Shown here: one piece after another, positions 47,211 through 55,232 of the stretch
Numbering within the stretch: position 1 is the first letter of the stretch
Layout of the letters: the number at the start of each line of letters is the position of its first letter
Assembly: GCA_003141895.1 (NCBI GenBank)
Contig: PLNT01000014.1
Location: forward strand, 62,001-126,000
Direction of reading: 5' to 3'
Source of the DNA: Bacteroidales bacterium
GTDB lineage: Bacteria; Bacteroidota; Bacteroidia; Bacteroidales; VadinHA17
DNA length: 64,000 nt
Position numbers and translations under genes: made by a program
Notes under the pieces: generated by a model
The model's database searches: none
What the model was told of the DNA's origin: nothing
What the model saw: the letters and a program-made list of their open reading frames with translations, nothing else

Positions 47211-50200
47211 TTAGAAATCGAGACTGAAAGACAAATAGAAAATTCTTGGAAGGACATAATTATTCTCAACGCCCCATGCCCAGTCAGCCCTAATAAAATA
47301 TCCAAGGAGCTGAGCTCTGATACCTGCTCCAAAACCTTCCACGATAGGATCTTTGTTTGAATCGAGCGAAACTGAGACAGGGCCATTGGATAGTTTTTGT
47401 GTATCATATCCGTTGGTACTTCTCCATGGTGATGGTCCTGACCAGGCAGATCCAATATCCCCGAATCCAATAATCTGCAAACTATTGAGGAAATTAGATC
47501 GCAGGGGATGACCTGCAAAATACCTTACAAATGGCCATCTTAATTCACTGTTAATGAGGGCGAAACTGTTCCCGTTTCTAACGTTCTGAGTAAACCCTCT
47601 CATATTTGTTGCCAGGGCCTGAAAACCATAGTTGACATTTGGAGTTACAGGAATCGTATTATCGAACATGGGGTATTTATTAAACAGATATCCCATCCAG
47701 TTATCAACACCACCCAGATAATATAACAATTTTGTAGGTCCGAAAGATGTACTGGCAGCAAACCTGTTTGCCCAGATCAATTCCCTGTGAATCTGCGTGT
47801 ATTTTCTGAAATCAATTCCAAGGACGATCATGTCTGATTTATTTCTATTCAGCTCTTTATAGTATTCACCCCATATCTTGAATCTGGTACCAAAATAGAT
47901 ATTTATTGTTCTCTTCCTGGTATTGTCAAAAATTACCTCCCCTTTGAGACTCGCCCAGTGTTGTGTAATGTTCTGGTAATTGAGCGTTGGCACATCTGTA
48001 GCCAGATATACATGCCGGTCCAGCCTATAAGAAATAGTACCTCTTAGAGCCAGTACCGGTGTTATTGGTTTAGAAAGAGAGAAATAAACATTCTGGGAAT
48101 AAGTTTTAAAAAGAGAAGTATCATTTGAACTAAAATAGACTTGTCTGTGGTATATCAGTTGTTTATCGAAAGTCCCTTTCAAATTCTCGATACTAAGTAA
48201 ATATTCATTGCTATCAAAATTTCCGGCGAATCTGAATCCACCGGTTATCCGGTAATCTTCAAATAAATCCACTGTACCGATCTTAGTCAGAAGGTTTACT
48301 CCAGGGTTAAAGTAGGGTGCTCCTCCACTATATACCTGGTATGAATTATCCAGAAAACTAAAGTCAATCTGAGTAGCTATAAAATTATTGTAAAAAGATG
48401 TCTCATAGATTCTTATAAGCGGAAGATTAACGTGGCCCGTATCAAGGTCAATATTCATGTATTTTTTGCGCCATAGCTGATTGTAATAGTTTTGCTTCTC
48501 TTTCTCAAAAATATAATGATTTATATCGATGGGTTCATTCTTAATATAATACTCATATAAAGGTTTTGTGAGAGTGTCACGGATCTTCCTATCTTCCGCA
48601 ATAAGCCATTGCCTCAATTGTTCTACGCTATCAGCCTTGTGGAAATACAGGTTTTTTTCATTTCTAAGTCTTGTATTTACCAATTCCCCGGGCTGGACGG
48701 GGTTTGGCTGATCAAGCTTACCTTTCCTTAAAACATATTTCCGGTTGGTGAATATTACTTCCCCAAAAGGATCAGTTCCATTATTGACAGAGTGATTAAT
48801 AATATTCCTGTCATAATTCGTAGAGGGCTGTGAATTAATGTAGTATCTGTAATGTGCAATGGTATCGATAAAGTTGATCGAGCTGTCGAATTTTGCAATG
48901 TATCGGTTGAAGATCCCATTCTGATTTCCGATATACTCAAACCGATTTTTTCCAATCTCGGTGGCCTGAAACCTGTCTGCATATTTTCCTTCAGTCAGTC
49001 TGACAAGAAGGTTACCTTTTTGCGCCAGGTCGTAGGTAAAAAGATCGAAATTTTTCGATACTTTTTCAAAAGGACTTGCAGTGTTTGTCAATGTATCAGT
49101 TAGCCTGTTTGATGTAAAAATAATCTTTTCCGGAGAGGCTTTCATGAATGACGGATTTAGATCATCTGCAATATCGTGAGTGATCTGTTCATTAGTTCCG
49201 GAAGCAATAGTGTGAATGTAAATATCTGTGATTCCGTCCTTAACAGCAGAGAAAGCAAGACGCGAACCCTCAGGTGAATAAGAAAAATCCAGTACTTTGT
49301 CAAAATAAAGAAGAATCCTTTTTTCAGTTTTCTTTTCATTTACTCTGTAAAAATACATCTCGAGATCGGACTTTTCATCATTGATAAAAGTCAGGATCTT
49401 ACCTGTTGGGTGCCAGGCTATTACAGGATAGGTATTATCGATAATCTGTTCGAATTTGGGCTCTTTCCTGAAGATAATTTTTCGCTTTCCGGTTGCCTGA
49501 TTATACAGCCAGATACGCTTCTTTCCCCAGTCGTTTGTGACATAAGCAATGTAATCTCCATCCGGACTAACTTTAACTTGCTGGAATATCTGTTCTTTCC
49601 TAGACTTCCTTAAGTTATTGGCATCATCTCCCGGTAGGCTTTTGTCACCTGAGTACTCCTCGGCATAGTAACTTTTCCATTCCTTCAGAAGGTTTTTAAG
49701 TTTTTCGCCAATAACATAATCGAGGCCATCATCAATATTCTTGTAAATTTTTGTAAGGTAAATTATATTGGGAATGAGTGCATCTCCATATTTTTTACCG
49801 ATAAATCTCCAGAACGACACCCCGGCATCTAAAGCGTCATCATATTCAAGATGATTGATGTTTTTATATTTTTTGGCTTTGAAACCATCCTTGACACGGT
49901 TTTCTGTCTCATAATTCCATCCTCCGGCAACATAATGAATAAGACCCTTGATATACCAGTCAGGCATGCTGATAATTGAGGAACTCGATATTCTGTCCTT
50001 GATATCTGCATTATACAACATTTCGTTGATGATGACTTCAGTTATGGAAGCGGCGATTTGTTGCTCATAGCTGACATGATCTCCTTCATAATAAAGCATA
50101 ACTTTATTCTTAATGATCCTGTTGAAACCGCCGGTATTGTAACTGTCTTCGTCGAAGGTGACGAGCCCGATATTGGACTGTTTGTATTCGTTATTTTTGT

Positions 50201-50501
50201 TATAAATAATGAAGATTATTCTTTTTTCAAGCGTATAATCAAAAAAGTCCTCAATTTCAGCAAGTTTCTTAGCGGCGTAGTTAGCTGTGTACTGAGCCAG
50301 ATCTCGGCCATATTCATTGAAATAGCAATCAAAATTGTCAAACCTGTAAAATTGCCAGTAGAAATCATTATACTGAACTCTGTTCTTACCGAATGACATC
50401 TGAAGTCCGTTATAAAACTGACCATTTGCATTTGAATACAAAATGCACGCAGCTATTATGATAATCAGTTTTTTGATATTATTTTTTCCAAAGGTTCTCA
50501 T
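47211..50501 (-). CDS. Large exported protein with TolB-like propeller and BamA-like barrel
   Basis: 1096 residues. Signal peptide: IKKLIIIIAACILYSNANGQ near 8-27. A first domain (about 40-290) resembles a peptidase-MA-like fold (IIFIIYNKNNEYKQSNIGLV; GLIHYVAGG; IIMPN-like runs). Then beta-propeller PD40-type repeats (about 305-560) such as VSPDGDYIAYVTNDWG, YSPEGSRLAFSAVKDG and DLNPSFMKASPEKIIFTSNR. The last 400 residues resemble an outer-membrane barrel (surface-antigen type), ending YFIRADWAWGVENN and FYLSFSLDF with a terminal Phe. I know no assigned function; an outer-membrane assembly or secretion role is inference. Confidence 0.8.
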   Translation of the reverse strand: MRTFGKNNIKKLIIIIAACILYSNANGQFYNGLQMSFGKNRVQYNDFYWQFYRFDNFDCYFNEYGRDLAQYTANYAAKKLAEIEDFFDYTLEKRIIFIIYNKNNEYKQSNIGLVTFDEDSYNTGGFNRIIKNKVMLYYEGDHVSYEQQIAASITEVIINEMLYNADIKDRISSSSIISMPDWYIKGLIHYVAGGWNYETENRVKDGFKAKKYKNINHLEYDDALDAGVSFWRFIGKKYGDALIPNIIYLTKIYKNIDDGLDYVIGEKLKNLLKEWKSYYAEEYSGDKSLPGDDANNLRKSRKEQIFQQVKVSPDGDYIAYVTNDWGKKRIWLYNQATGKRKIIFRKEPKFEQIIDNTYPVIAWHPTGKILTFINDEKSDLEMYFYRVNEKKTEKRILLYFDKVLDFSYSPEGSRLAFSAVKDGITDIYIHTIASGTNEQITHDIADDLNPSFMKASPEKIIFTSNRLTDTLTNTASPFEKVSKNFDLFTYDLAQKGNLLVRLTEGKYADRFQATEIGKNRFEYIGNQNGIFNRYIAKFDSSINFIDTIAHYRYYINSQPSTNYDRNIINHSVNNGTDPFGEVIFTNRKYVLRKGKLDQPNPVQPGELVNTRLRNEKNLYFHKADSVEQLRQWLIAEDRKIRDTLTKPLYEYYIKNEPIDINHYIFEKEKQNYYNQLWRKKYMNIDLDTGHVNLPLIRIYETSFYNNFIATQIDFSFLDNSYQVYSGGAPYFNPGVNLLTKIGTVDLFEDYRITGGFRFAGNFDSNEYLLSIENLKGTFDKQLIYHRQVYFSSNDTSLFKTYSQNVYFSLSKPITPVLALRGTISYRLDRHVYLATDVPTLNYQNITQHWASLKGEVIFDNTRKRTINIYFGTRFKIWGEYYKELNRNKSDMIVLGIDFRKYTQIHRELIWANRFAASTSFGPTKLLYYLGGVDNWMGYLFNKYPMFDNTIPVTPNVNYGFQALATNMRGFTQNVRNGNSFALINSELRWPFVRYFAGHPLRSNFLNSLQIIGFGDIGSAWSGPSPWRSTNGYDTQKLSNGPVSVSLDSNKDPIVEGFGAGIRAQLLGYFIRADWAWGVENNYVLPRIFYLSFSLDF

Positions 50502-50558
50502 AAGGGTTACCGGACCATCGAACAGCCATTTGCTGGTTCAGTCATCCAGTCTAGATAA

Positions 50559-50566
50559 CAAAACTA
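50559..50566 (-). promoter_or_regulatory. TAGTTTTG -7 box upstream of the propeller-barrel gene
   Basis: The minus strand reads ATTAGTTTTGTTATC, a TAnnTTTG match 58 bases before the start at 50501. The 254-bp divergent gap 50502-50755 otherwise holds AT-rich DNA and the DUF1573 promoter. Confidence 0.35.
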
Positions 50567-50696
50567 ATGATAATCTGTTTTAAACTATCTAAAAATCTTA
50601 AACTTTATTATTTTTACAGCAAATTATATGATTTAGTTTCCGGCCTGGTTTTTGTAATGATCCATGCAACCAAACTTCAGGGGAAACGGTCATATG

Positions 50697-50727
50697 TGTG
50701 AATTTAAAATTTCCTGTTGTATATTTG
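50697..50727 (+). promoter_or_regulatory. Promoter of the DUF1573 gene
   Basis: TGTG at 50697-50700, 19 bases, TATATTTG at 50720-50727: a near-consensus -33 with a perfect -7. The start codon at 50756 gives a leader of about 22 bases. Confidence 0.5.
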
Positions 50728-50755
50728 TAAAACTTCTTGTTAAAACTTTATTGAT

Positions 50756-51856
50756 ATGAAACATCTATTCTTTTGCATTTCTCTTTTGATTTTAGGGATT
50801 TCTGCACAATCGCAGGTGGCAACAACAAAAATGCAGTTGTCAGCTACTGAACACGATTTTGGTACTTTCAAAGAAGAAGCAGGCAGACAGACTTTTGATT
50901 TTATTGTTACTAATACAGGTACAGAGCCTCTTGTAATTCAAAATGTAGTAGCATCGTGTGGTTGTACTACACCGGAATGGACAAAGCAGCCAATCCCTGC
51001 AGGAGCAAAAGGCAAAGTCACTGCTATTTATGATCCCAAAGACAGACCTGGTCAGTTTAACAAAACCCTCTCTGTTTATACAAATACAAAACCTGAAGTA
51101 GTTGTTCTCACAATTAAAGGAGAAGTTGTTCCTCATGAAAAAACCATTGAAGAGCTCTTTACATTTGCGGTGGGAGATGTAAGATTTGAAAGCAATCATC
51201 TTGCATTCACAAATGTCAAAAAGACAGAAAAGAAAATGAGGGTCATGCAGGTGATTAACACTTCTGCCAACCCTGTTAAGGTTGAATTTGATGGTGTACC
51301 GGTACATCTTACACTCAAATCTAACCCTGAAACTCTTAAGCCAGGTCAGAAAGGACTCATTGAGGGAACCTATGATGCCACCAAAAATGCAGGATGGGGA
51401 AGTGTAAGCGATATGGTAAAAATAGTACTGAACGGTGTTAAGCAGGAGAATTTGTATTATTATGTATCTGCAAACCTTGTTGAAGATTTCTCTTCTTTAT
51501 CAAAGGAAGAGTTGGAAAATGCTCCGGTATTCAAAGTTGAAGCAACAACAGTTGATCTTGGGAAAATAAAAGGGTCGACGCAAAATGAAGTTGAATTCAA
51601 GTTCAAAAACGAAGGGAAAAGCGACCTTATGATCAGATTCATCAGATCTACCTGCGGTTGCACAGCTGTACAGCAGGGAACACAGGGAGTTGGCATTAAA
51701 CCGGGTGAGTCCAGCACTATCAAGGCAGTATTTAATTCAGGATCCTATAACGGGAAAGTAACAAAGGCAATTTATGTCTACACCAACGATCCGAAAAATT
51801 CTGAATCTGTTTTGATGCTTACTGCAGATGTAGAACAACCGGCTGTTCCTAAATAA
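50756..51856 (+). CDS. DUF1573 protein with two repeats, exported
   Basis: 366 residues. A signal peptide (MKHLFFCISLLILGISAQSQ) is followed by a DUF1573 domain (about 25-130) with HDFGTFKEEAG, VVASCGCTTPEWTKQP and the Ig-like strand pattern, then a middle domain, and a second DUF1573 unit (about 255-345) with FKVEATTVDLGKIKGSTQ and RSTCGCTAVQ. The domain is an Ig-like module related to cell-surface and ciliary ASH-type folds; function in Bacteroidota is untested. Followed by a good terminator, so it is monocistronic. Confidence 0.88.
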   Translation: MKHLFFCISLLILGISAQSQVATTKMQLSATEHDFGTFKEEAGRQTFDFIVTNTGTEPLVIQNVVASCGCTTPEWTKQPIPAGAKGKVTAIYDPKDRPGQFNKTLSVYTNTKPEVVVLTIKGEVVPHEKTIEELFTFAVGDVRFESNHLAFTNVKKTEKKMRVMQVINTSANPVKVEFDGVPVHLTLKSNPETLKPGQKGLIEGTYDATKNAGWGSVSDMVKIVLNGVKQENLYYYVSANLVEDFSSLSKEELENAPVFKVEATTVDLGKIKGSTQNEVEFKFKNEGKSDLMIRFIRSTCGCTAVQQGTQGVGIKPGESSTIKAVFNSGSYNGKVTKAIYVYTNDPKNSESVLMLTADVEQPAVPK

Positions 51857-51885
51857 GAAATTGGACCTATAATATTTGGTCTTAG

Positions 51886-51920
51886 AAAAGGGGTGTCGGT
51901 TACAATCTGACACCCTTTTG
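51886..51920 (+). terminator. Rho-independent terminator of the DUF1573 gene
   Basis: AAAAGGGGTGTC (51886-51897), a loop, GACACCCTTTTG (51909-51920) give an 11-bp stem (including one G-T pair) ending in T-rich sequence. Confidence 0.8.
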
Positions 51921-51921
51921 T

Positions 51922-51929
51922 TATTTTTG
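51922..51929 (+). promoter_or_regulatory. TATTTTTG -7 box upstream of meaB
   Basis: TTATTTTTGC directly follows the terminator stem and is a perfect TAnnTTTG, 18 bases before the meaB start at 51948. The -33 region would fall within the terminator hairpin and lacks TTTG. Confidence 0.35.
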
Positions 51930-51947
51930 CAATAACAATTGATATTC

Positions 51948-53042
51948 ATGAAAAAGAAAGCAGAATATAAAAGCGCTCTCTCAATAAATAAAGGGATAAA
52001 TCAACCTCCAAGCATCAATCCCGATGTTCTGACAAAATCGGTACGGAAAAGGCGTAAAAAATATTCAGCTGATGAATTTGTTGCTGGAATTCTGTCGGGG
52101 AACAGAACTATTTTGAGTCAGGCTATCACAATGGTGGAGAGTTCATTGCCCGCCCATTGTGAAACAGCCCAGTTAATTGTAGAGAAATGTCTTCCATACA
52201 GTGCACAGTCTGTAAGGATTGGGATAACGGGAGTTCCCGGAGCAGGTAAGAGTACATTTATAGAGACATTCGGTTTATACATCACTGGTGAAGGCAGGAA
52301 ACTCGCTGTTCTCACTGTTGATCCGAGCAGTGAGAATACGAAAGGAAGTATACTCGGGGACAAGACGAGAATGGAGTTGCTGAGTATTCACCCCCAGGCC
52401 TTTATCAGACCATCTCCATCAGCTGGTAAGCTTGGTGGTGTAGCCCGAAAAACGCGGGAAACAATTATTTTGTGTGAAGCTGCCGGGTTCGATACAATTC
52501 TTATTGAAACAGTCGGAGTCGGGCAATCGGAAACCTCTGTCCACACGATGGTTGATTTCTTTCTGCTTTTGATGCTTGCCGGTGCAGGAGACGAACTTCA
52601 GGGCATTAAACGCGGAATAATGGAAATGGCGGATCTGATAGCAATCACAAAAGCAGATGGTCTTAATAAGCTGGTTGCAGAAAATGCTAGTATTGCGTAC
52701 CAGAATGCACTGTATCTCTTTCCAAAAAAGTCATCAGGATGGTCACCTCAGGTCCACACATGTTCTGCAATAACAAATACCGGGATAAAGGAGCTTTGGG
52801 GAATAATTATGGAGTACATTGATTTTACTAAAAAATCGGGATATTTCGAAACGTTCAGAAAGGAGCAGTCGATAATCAGAATGCATAATACAATTATCGA
52901 ATATCTTAATAATTCCTTTTATGATAACAGGGATGTGAAATCTATGGTTCCTGATATTGAGAGACAATTGCATGAAGGGTCAATAACTTCTTATAAAGCA
53001 GCCTTCAAGCTTCTGGATAAATATTTCAAGAGGCAACTTTAA
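51948..53042 (+). CDS. meaB: Methylmalonyl-CoA mutase-associated GTPase MeaB (ArgK family)
   Basis: 364 residues from ATG 51948; an in-frame TTG at 51939 adds three. G-domain: Walker A GVPGAGKSTFIETF near 94-107, LTVDPSSENTKGSILGDKTR near 123-142, DTILIETVGVGQSE near 182-195, and ITKADG near 236-241 as the guanine motif. It loads or protects coenzyme B12 in methylmalonyl-CoA mutase. The mutase is not in the window, but a carboxyltransferase of the same pathway lies at 32388-33932. N-terminal 40 residues are Lys-rich and Bacteroidota-like. Confidence 0.93.
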   Translation: MKKKAEYKSALSINKGINQPPSINPDVLTKSVRKRRKKYSADEFVAGILSGNRTILSQAITMVESSLPAHCETAQLIVEKCLPYSAQSVRIGITGVPGAGKSTFIETFGLYITGEGRKLAVLTVDPSSENTKGSILGDKTRMELLSIHPQAFIRPSPSAGKLGGVARKTRETIILCEAAGFDTILIETVGVGQSETSVHTMVDFFLLLMLAGAGDELQGIKRGIMEMADLIAITKADGLNKLVAENASIAYQNALYLFPKKSSGWSPQVHTCSAITNTGIKELWGIIMEYIDFTKKSGYFETFRKEQSIIRMHNTIIEYLNNSFYDNRDVKSMVPDIERQLHEGSITSYKAAFKLLDKYFKRQL

Positions 53043-53051
53043 AAAAAAATC

Positions 53052-53059
53052 TATCTTTG
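53052..53059 (+). promoter_or_regulatory. TATCTTTG -7 box of the thioredoxin-like lipoprotein gene
   Basis: TCTATCTTTGTCAAC matches TAnnTTTG 48 bases before the start at 53107. No good -33 box is seen. Confidence 0.45.
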
Positions 53060-53106
53060 TCAACTCAAATGAAAGTTAATCTGTTAGTCTTCAAAAATTA
53101 TTAAAT

Positions 53107-54213
53107 ATGAAAAAAGTTATTTACCTGTTTTTATTAGCTGTAATATTATCTTCATGTTCATCAAAGCCCCATTATGTTGTTAAAGGGATGATTGATGGAT
53201 CGGATAGCATTACCTTTTATCTTCAGAAGAGAGTAGATGGAAAGAGTGTTTCAATTGATTCTGCTGTTTCAAGAAAAGGTGTATTTACAATGAAAGGCGG
53301 AGCGGTGGAATATCCTCAGATGGTACAGCTTGTTGCGGGAAATACAAGGAAAAGGACATCATTTTATCTTGAAAATTCTGAAATAACGATTAAAGGCAGT
53401 ATTGATTCACTTTTTAAAGCTGTTTTTGATGGCTCAAAAACAGAAAGTCAATACGATAGCCTTCTCAAATCCAATAAAATACTGAGTGATAAGTATGGTA
53501 AGATAGTTAGCCAATATCAGGCGTCAAGACAGTCAGGTGATGTTGCAAAGAAAGCAAATCTTGAGAAACAGCTTGATTCAATTCAGATCGGCATGATCAA
53601 TCTTCAGAAGACCTTTGTTAAAACACATCCCTCGTCATATGTTACTCCTTCAATTCTTGTAAGTCTTAGTTATGAGATGGATGCGGATGAGATAGAGTCG
53701 ATAGTAAACAGACTAGATAAAGCAATTGCTTCATTACCTCCGATCAAAACTCTGAAAGAAAGAGTGAATGTGATGAAAGCGGTCGCTGTTGGACAGAAAG
53801 CTCCTGATTTTACACTTAATGATGTAAATGATAAACCGGTTTCTTTATCATCTAAGATAGGTTCGAAACTTCTGCTTATTGATTTCTGGGCATCGTGGTG
53901 CAACCCATGCCGCCAGGAAAACCCGAACGTGGTGAAAGTATATAATCAGTTTCATAAAAAAGGATTCGACATATTCAGTGTTTCTCTCGATCAGAAAAAG
54001 GATCCCTGGGTAAAAGCAATTGCTGATGACAAACTAACATGGACACATGTATCAGATCTGCAATACTGGAATAGTGCTGCGGCAAAACTTTATGCAGTGA
54101 ACTCAATTCCTGCTAATTTCCTTCTTGATGAAACCGGTAAAATTATTGGAAGGAACCTGAGGGGAGATGATTTGTATAATAAAGTAAATGAGGTTCTTGG
54201 CGATAAAAAATAA
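53107..54213 (+). CDS. TlpA-type thiol-disulfide oxidoreductase lipoprotein with DUF4369 domain
   Basis: 368 residues. Lipobox LSSCSSKPH (Cys17) predicts a lipoprotein. The first 200 residues match DUF4369 (SDSITFYLQKRVDGKSVSID; FTMKGGAVEYPQMVQLV; GSIDSLFKAVFDG), a domain often N-terminal to thioredoxins in Bacteroidota. The thioredoxin domain follows with KAPDFTLNDVNDKPVSLSSK near 235-254 and the CxxC site WASWCNPCRQE (C265, C268). It probably reduces or reshuffles disulfides in the periplasm. Monocistronic by its flanks. Confidence 0.92.
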   Translation: MKKVIYLFLLAVILSSCSSKPHYVVKGMIDGSDSITFYLQKRVDGKSVSIDSAVSRKGVFTMKGGAVEYPQMVQLVAGNTRKRTSFYLENSEITIKGSIDSLFKAVFDGSKTESQYDSLLKSNKILSDKYGKIVSQYQASRQSGDVAKKANLEKQLDSIQIGMINLQKTFVKTHPSSYVTPSILVSLSYEMDADEIESIVNRLDKAIASLPPIKTLKERVNVMKAVAVGQKAPDFTLNDVNDKPVSLSSKIGSKLLLIDFWASWCNPCRQENPNVVKVYNQFHKKGFDIFSVSLDQKKDPWVKAIADDKLTWTHVSDLQYWNSAAAKLYAVNSIPANFLLDETGKIIGRNLRGDDLYNKVNEVLGDKK

Positions 54214-54236
54214 CTCGCCAAAGCTTTAATACAAAT

Positions 54237-54394
54237 ATTGGAGATTCCTCATTTCGCGATGCTCCATTCGGAATGACAAATCAATTAGGTCATAAAAATA
54301 GAGAAGGAGAGGTGATTCGCAGAGCTAATCACCTCTCCTTCTCTATAATCCATTCAAAACCTGTCATTCCGAGCGTCAGCGAGGAATCTCCAAT
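54237..54394. repeat. Nested inverted-repeat element, copy A
   Basis: Outer arms ATTGGAGATTCCTC (54237-54250) and GAGGAATCTCCAAT (54381-54394) match exactly over 14 bp, and CGGAATGACA (54269-54278) pairs with TGTCATTCCG (54362-54371). The inner hairpin is a 20-bp stem (54298-54317 with 54327-54346) whose tip reads GATTc-GC-aga-GC-tAATC. The gap is convergent between the TlpA-like and response-regulator genes. The same architecture occurs at 59360-59506. Confidence 0.85.
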
Positions 54395-54419
54395 GCATCA
54401 GTCCTTAGTTCCTTACACC

Positions 54420-55127
54420 TTACACTTCACTTTTTACACCTGATGCTTCCTCATCCTTCTTTAACTCCTCAAGAATGAATCCTGTGCCTCTTACTGTGCG
54501 TATATCTAAATTTTTATCCTCTGAGACGTACTTTCTTAAACGACTTATAAATACATCCATGCTTCTGCCCAAAAAGTAATCATCCTCACCCCATATTTCT
54601 GTGAGAATATCTTCGCGTGCGAGCACTTTGTTCTTGTTTACAATGAAATACTTTAATAACTGAGCTTCCTTTAGTGTAAGCTTTTCTTTTGTACTTCCAC
54701 ATATCAGTTCCAGTGTATTATATTTTAAAACTGTCTGTGATAATTTATATTCATCATTTGTTGAAGAATAAGCTCTTTTAAGAATATTATTAATACGAAG
54801 GATAAGAACTTCAGGATCAAATGGTTTAGTTATGTAATCATCGGCGCCTATCTTTAACCCTCTTACTATGTCTTCCTTAAGACTTTTAGCGGTAAGAAAT
54901 ATTACCGGAACATCAGGTTGGGCTGTTTTCACTTTCTCGGCCAGTGTGAATCCGTCCATTTCCGGCATCATCACATCAAAAACGCAAATATCAGGTTTGT
55001 CCTGGTTAAATAATTCCCATGCTTCTTTGCCATCGCGGCCAAGTTTTACATCAAACCCGCTAATTGTTATGTATTGAGTTAAGATATTCCCAAAATCCCT
55101 ATCATCTTCTGCAACTAATACTTTCAT
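54420..55127 (-). CDS. OmpR/PhoB-family response regulator
   Basis: 235 residues. Receiver domain with phospho-acceptor Asp51 in ICVFDVMMPEMDGF, acidic pair near EDD 7-9, Lys in FLTAKSLKED near 77-86, and Lys103-like TKPFDPEVLILRI. The winged-helix effector covers about 130-225 (LTLKEAQLLKYFIVNKNKVL; GRSMDVFISRLRKYVSED; VRGTGFILEE). It resembles RprY-type regulators of Bacteroidota. Its likely kinase is the gene at 57012-58403, but a GH43 gene lies between them. GTTAA repeats sit just upstream of its -7 box. Confidence 0.93.
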   Translation of the reverse strand: MKVLVAEDDRDFGNILTQYITISGFDVKLGRDGKEAWELFNQDKPDICVFDVMMPEMDGFTLAEKVKTAQPDVPVIFLTAKSLKEDIVRGLKIGADDYITKPFDPEVLILRINNILKRAYSSTNDEYKLSQTVLKYNTLELICGSTKEKLTLKEAQLLKYFIVNKNKVLAREDILTEIWGEDDYFLGRSMDVFISRLRKYVSEDKNLDIRTVRGTGFILEELKKDEEASGVKSEV

Positions 55128-55162
55128 TTTTCTGGCATTTTAATAATTGTAGCTTATTATTG

Positions 55163-55170
55163 TAAAGATA
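55163..55170 (-). promoter_or_regulatory. TATCTTTA -7 box of the response-regulator gene
   Basis: The minus strand reads TTAGTATCTTTACAAT, one base off TAnnTTTG, 35 bases before the start. Upstream on the minus strand GTTAA, GTTAA and GTTAG lie 7 bases apart (55189 down to 55171). Confidence 0.4.
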
Positions 55171-55232
55171 CTAACTTTTAACGGTTAACTAATTAGCGCT
55201 GTTTCCCTGGATTCAAATCATGAAAAAGGTTG

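Noticed and set aside
53041-53050. Run of nine As as a slippage site
   Set aside because: It lies just after the meaB stop, where a length change has no coding effect.
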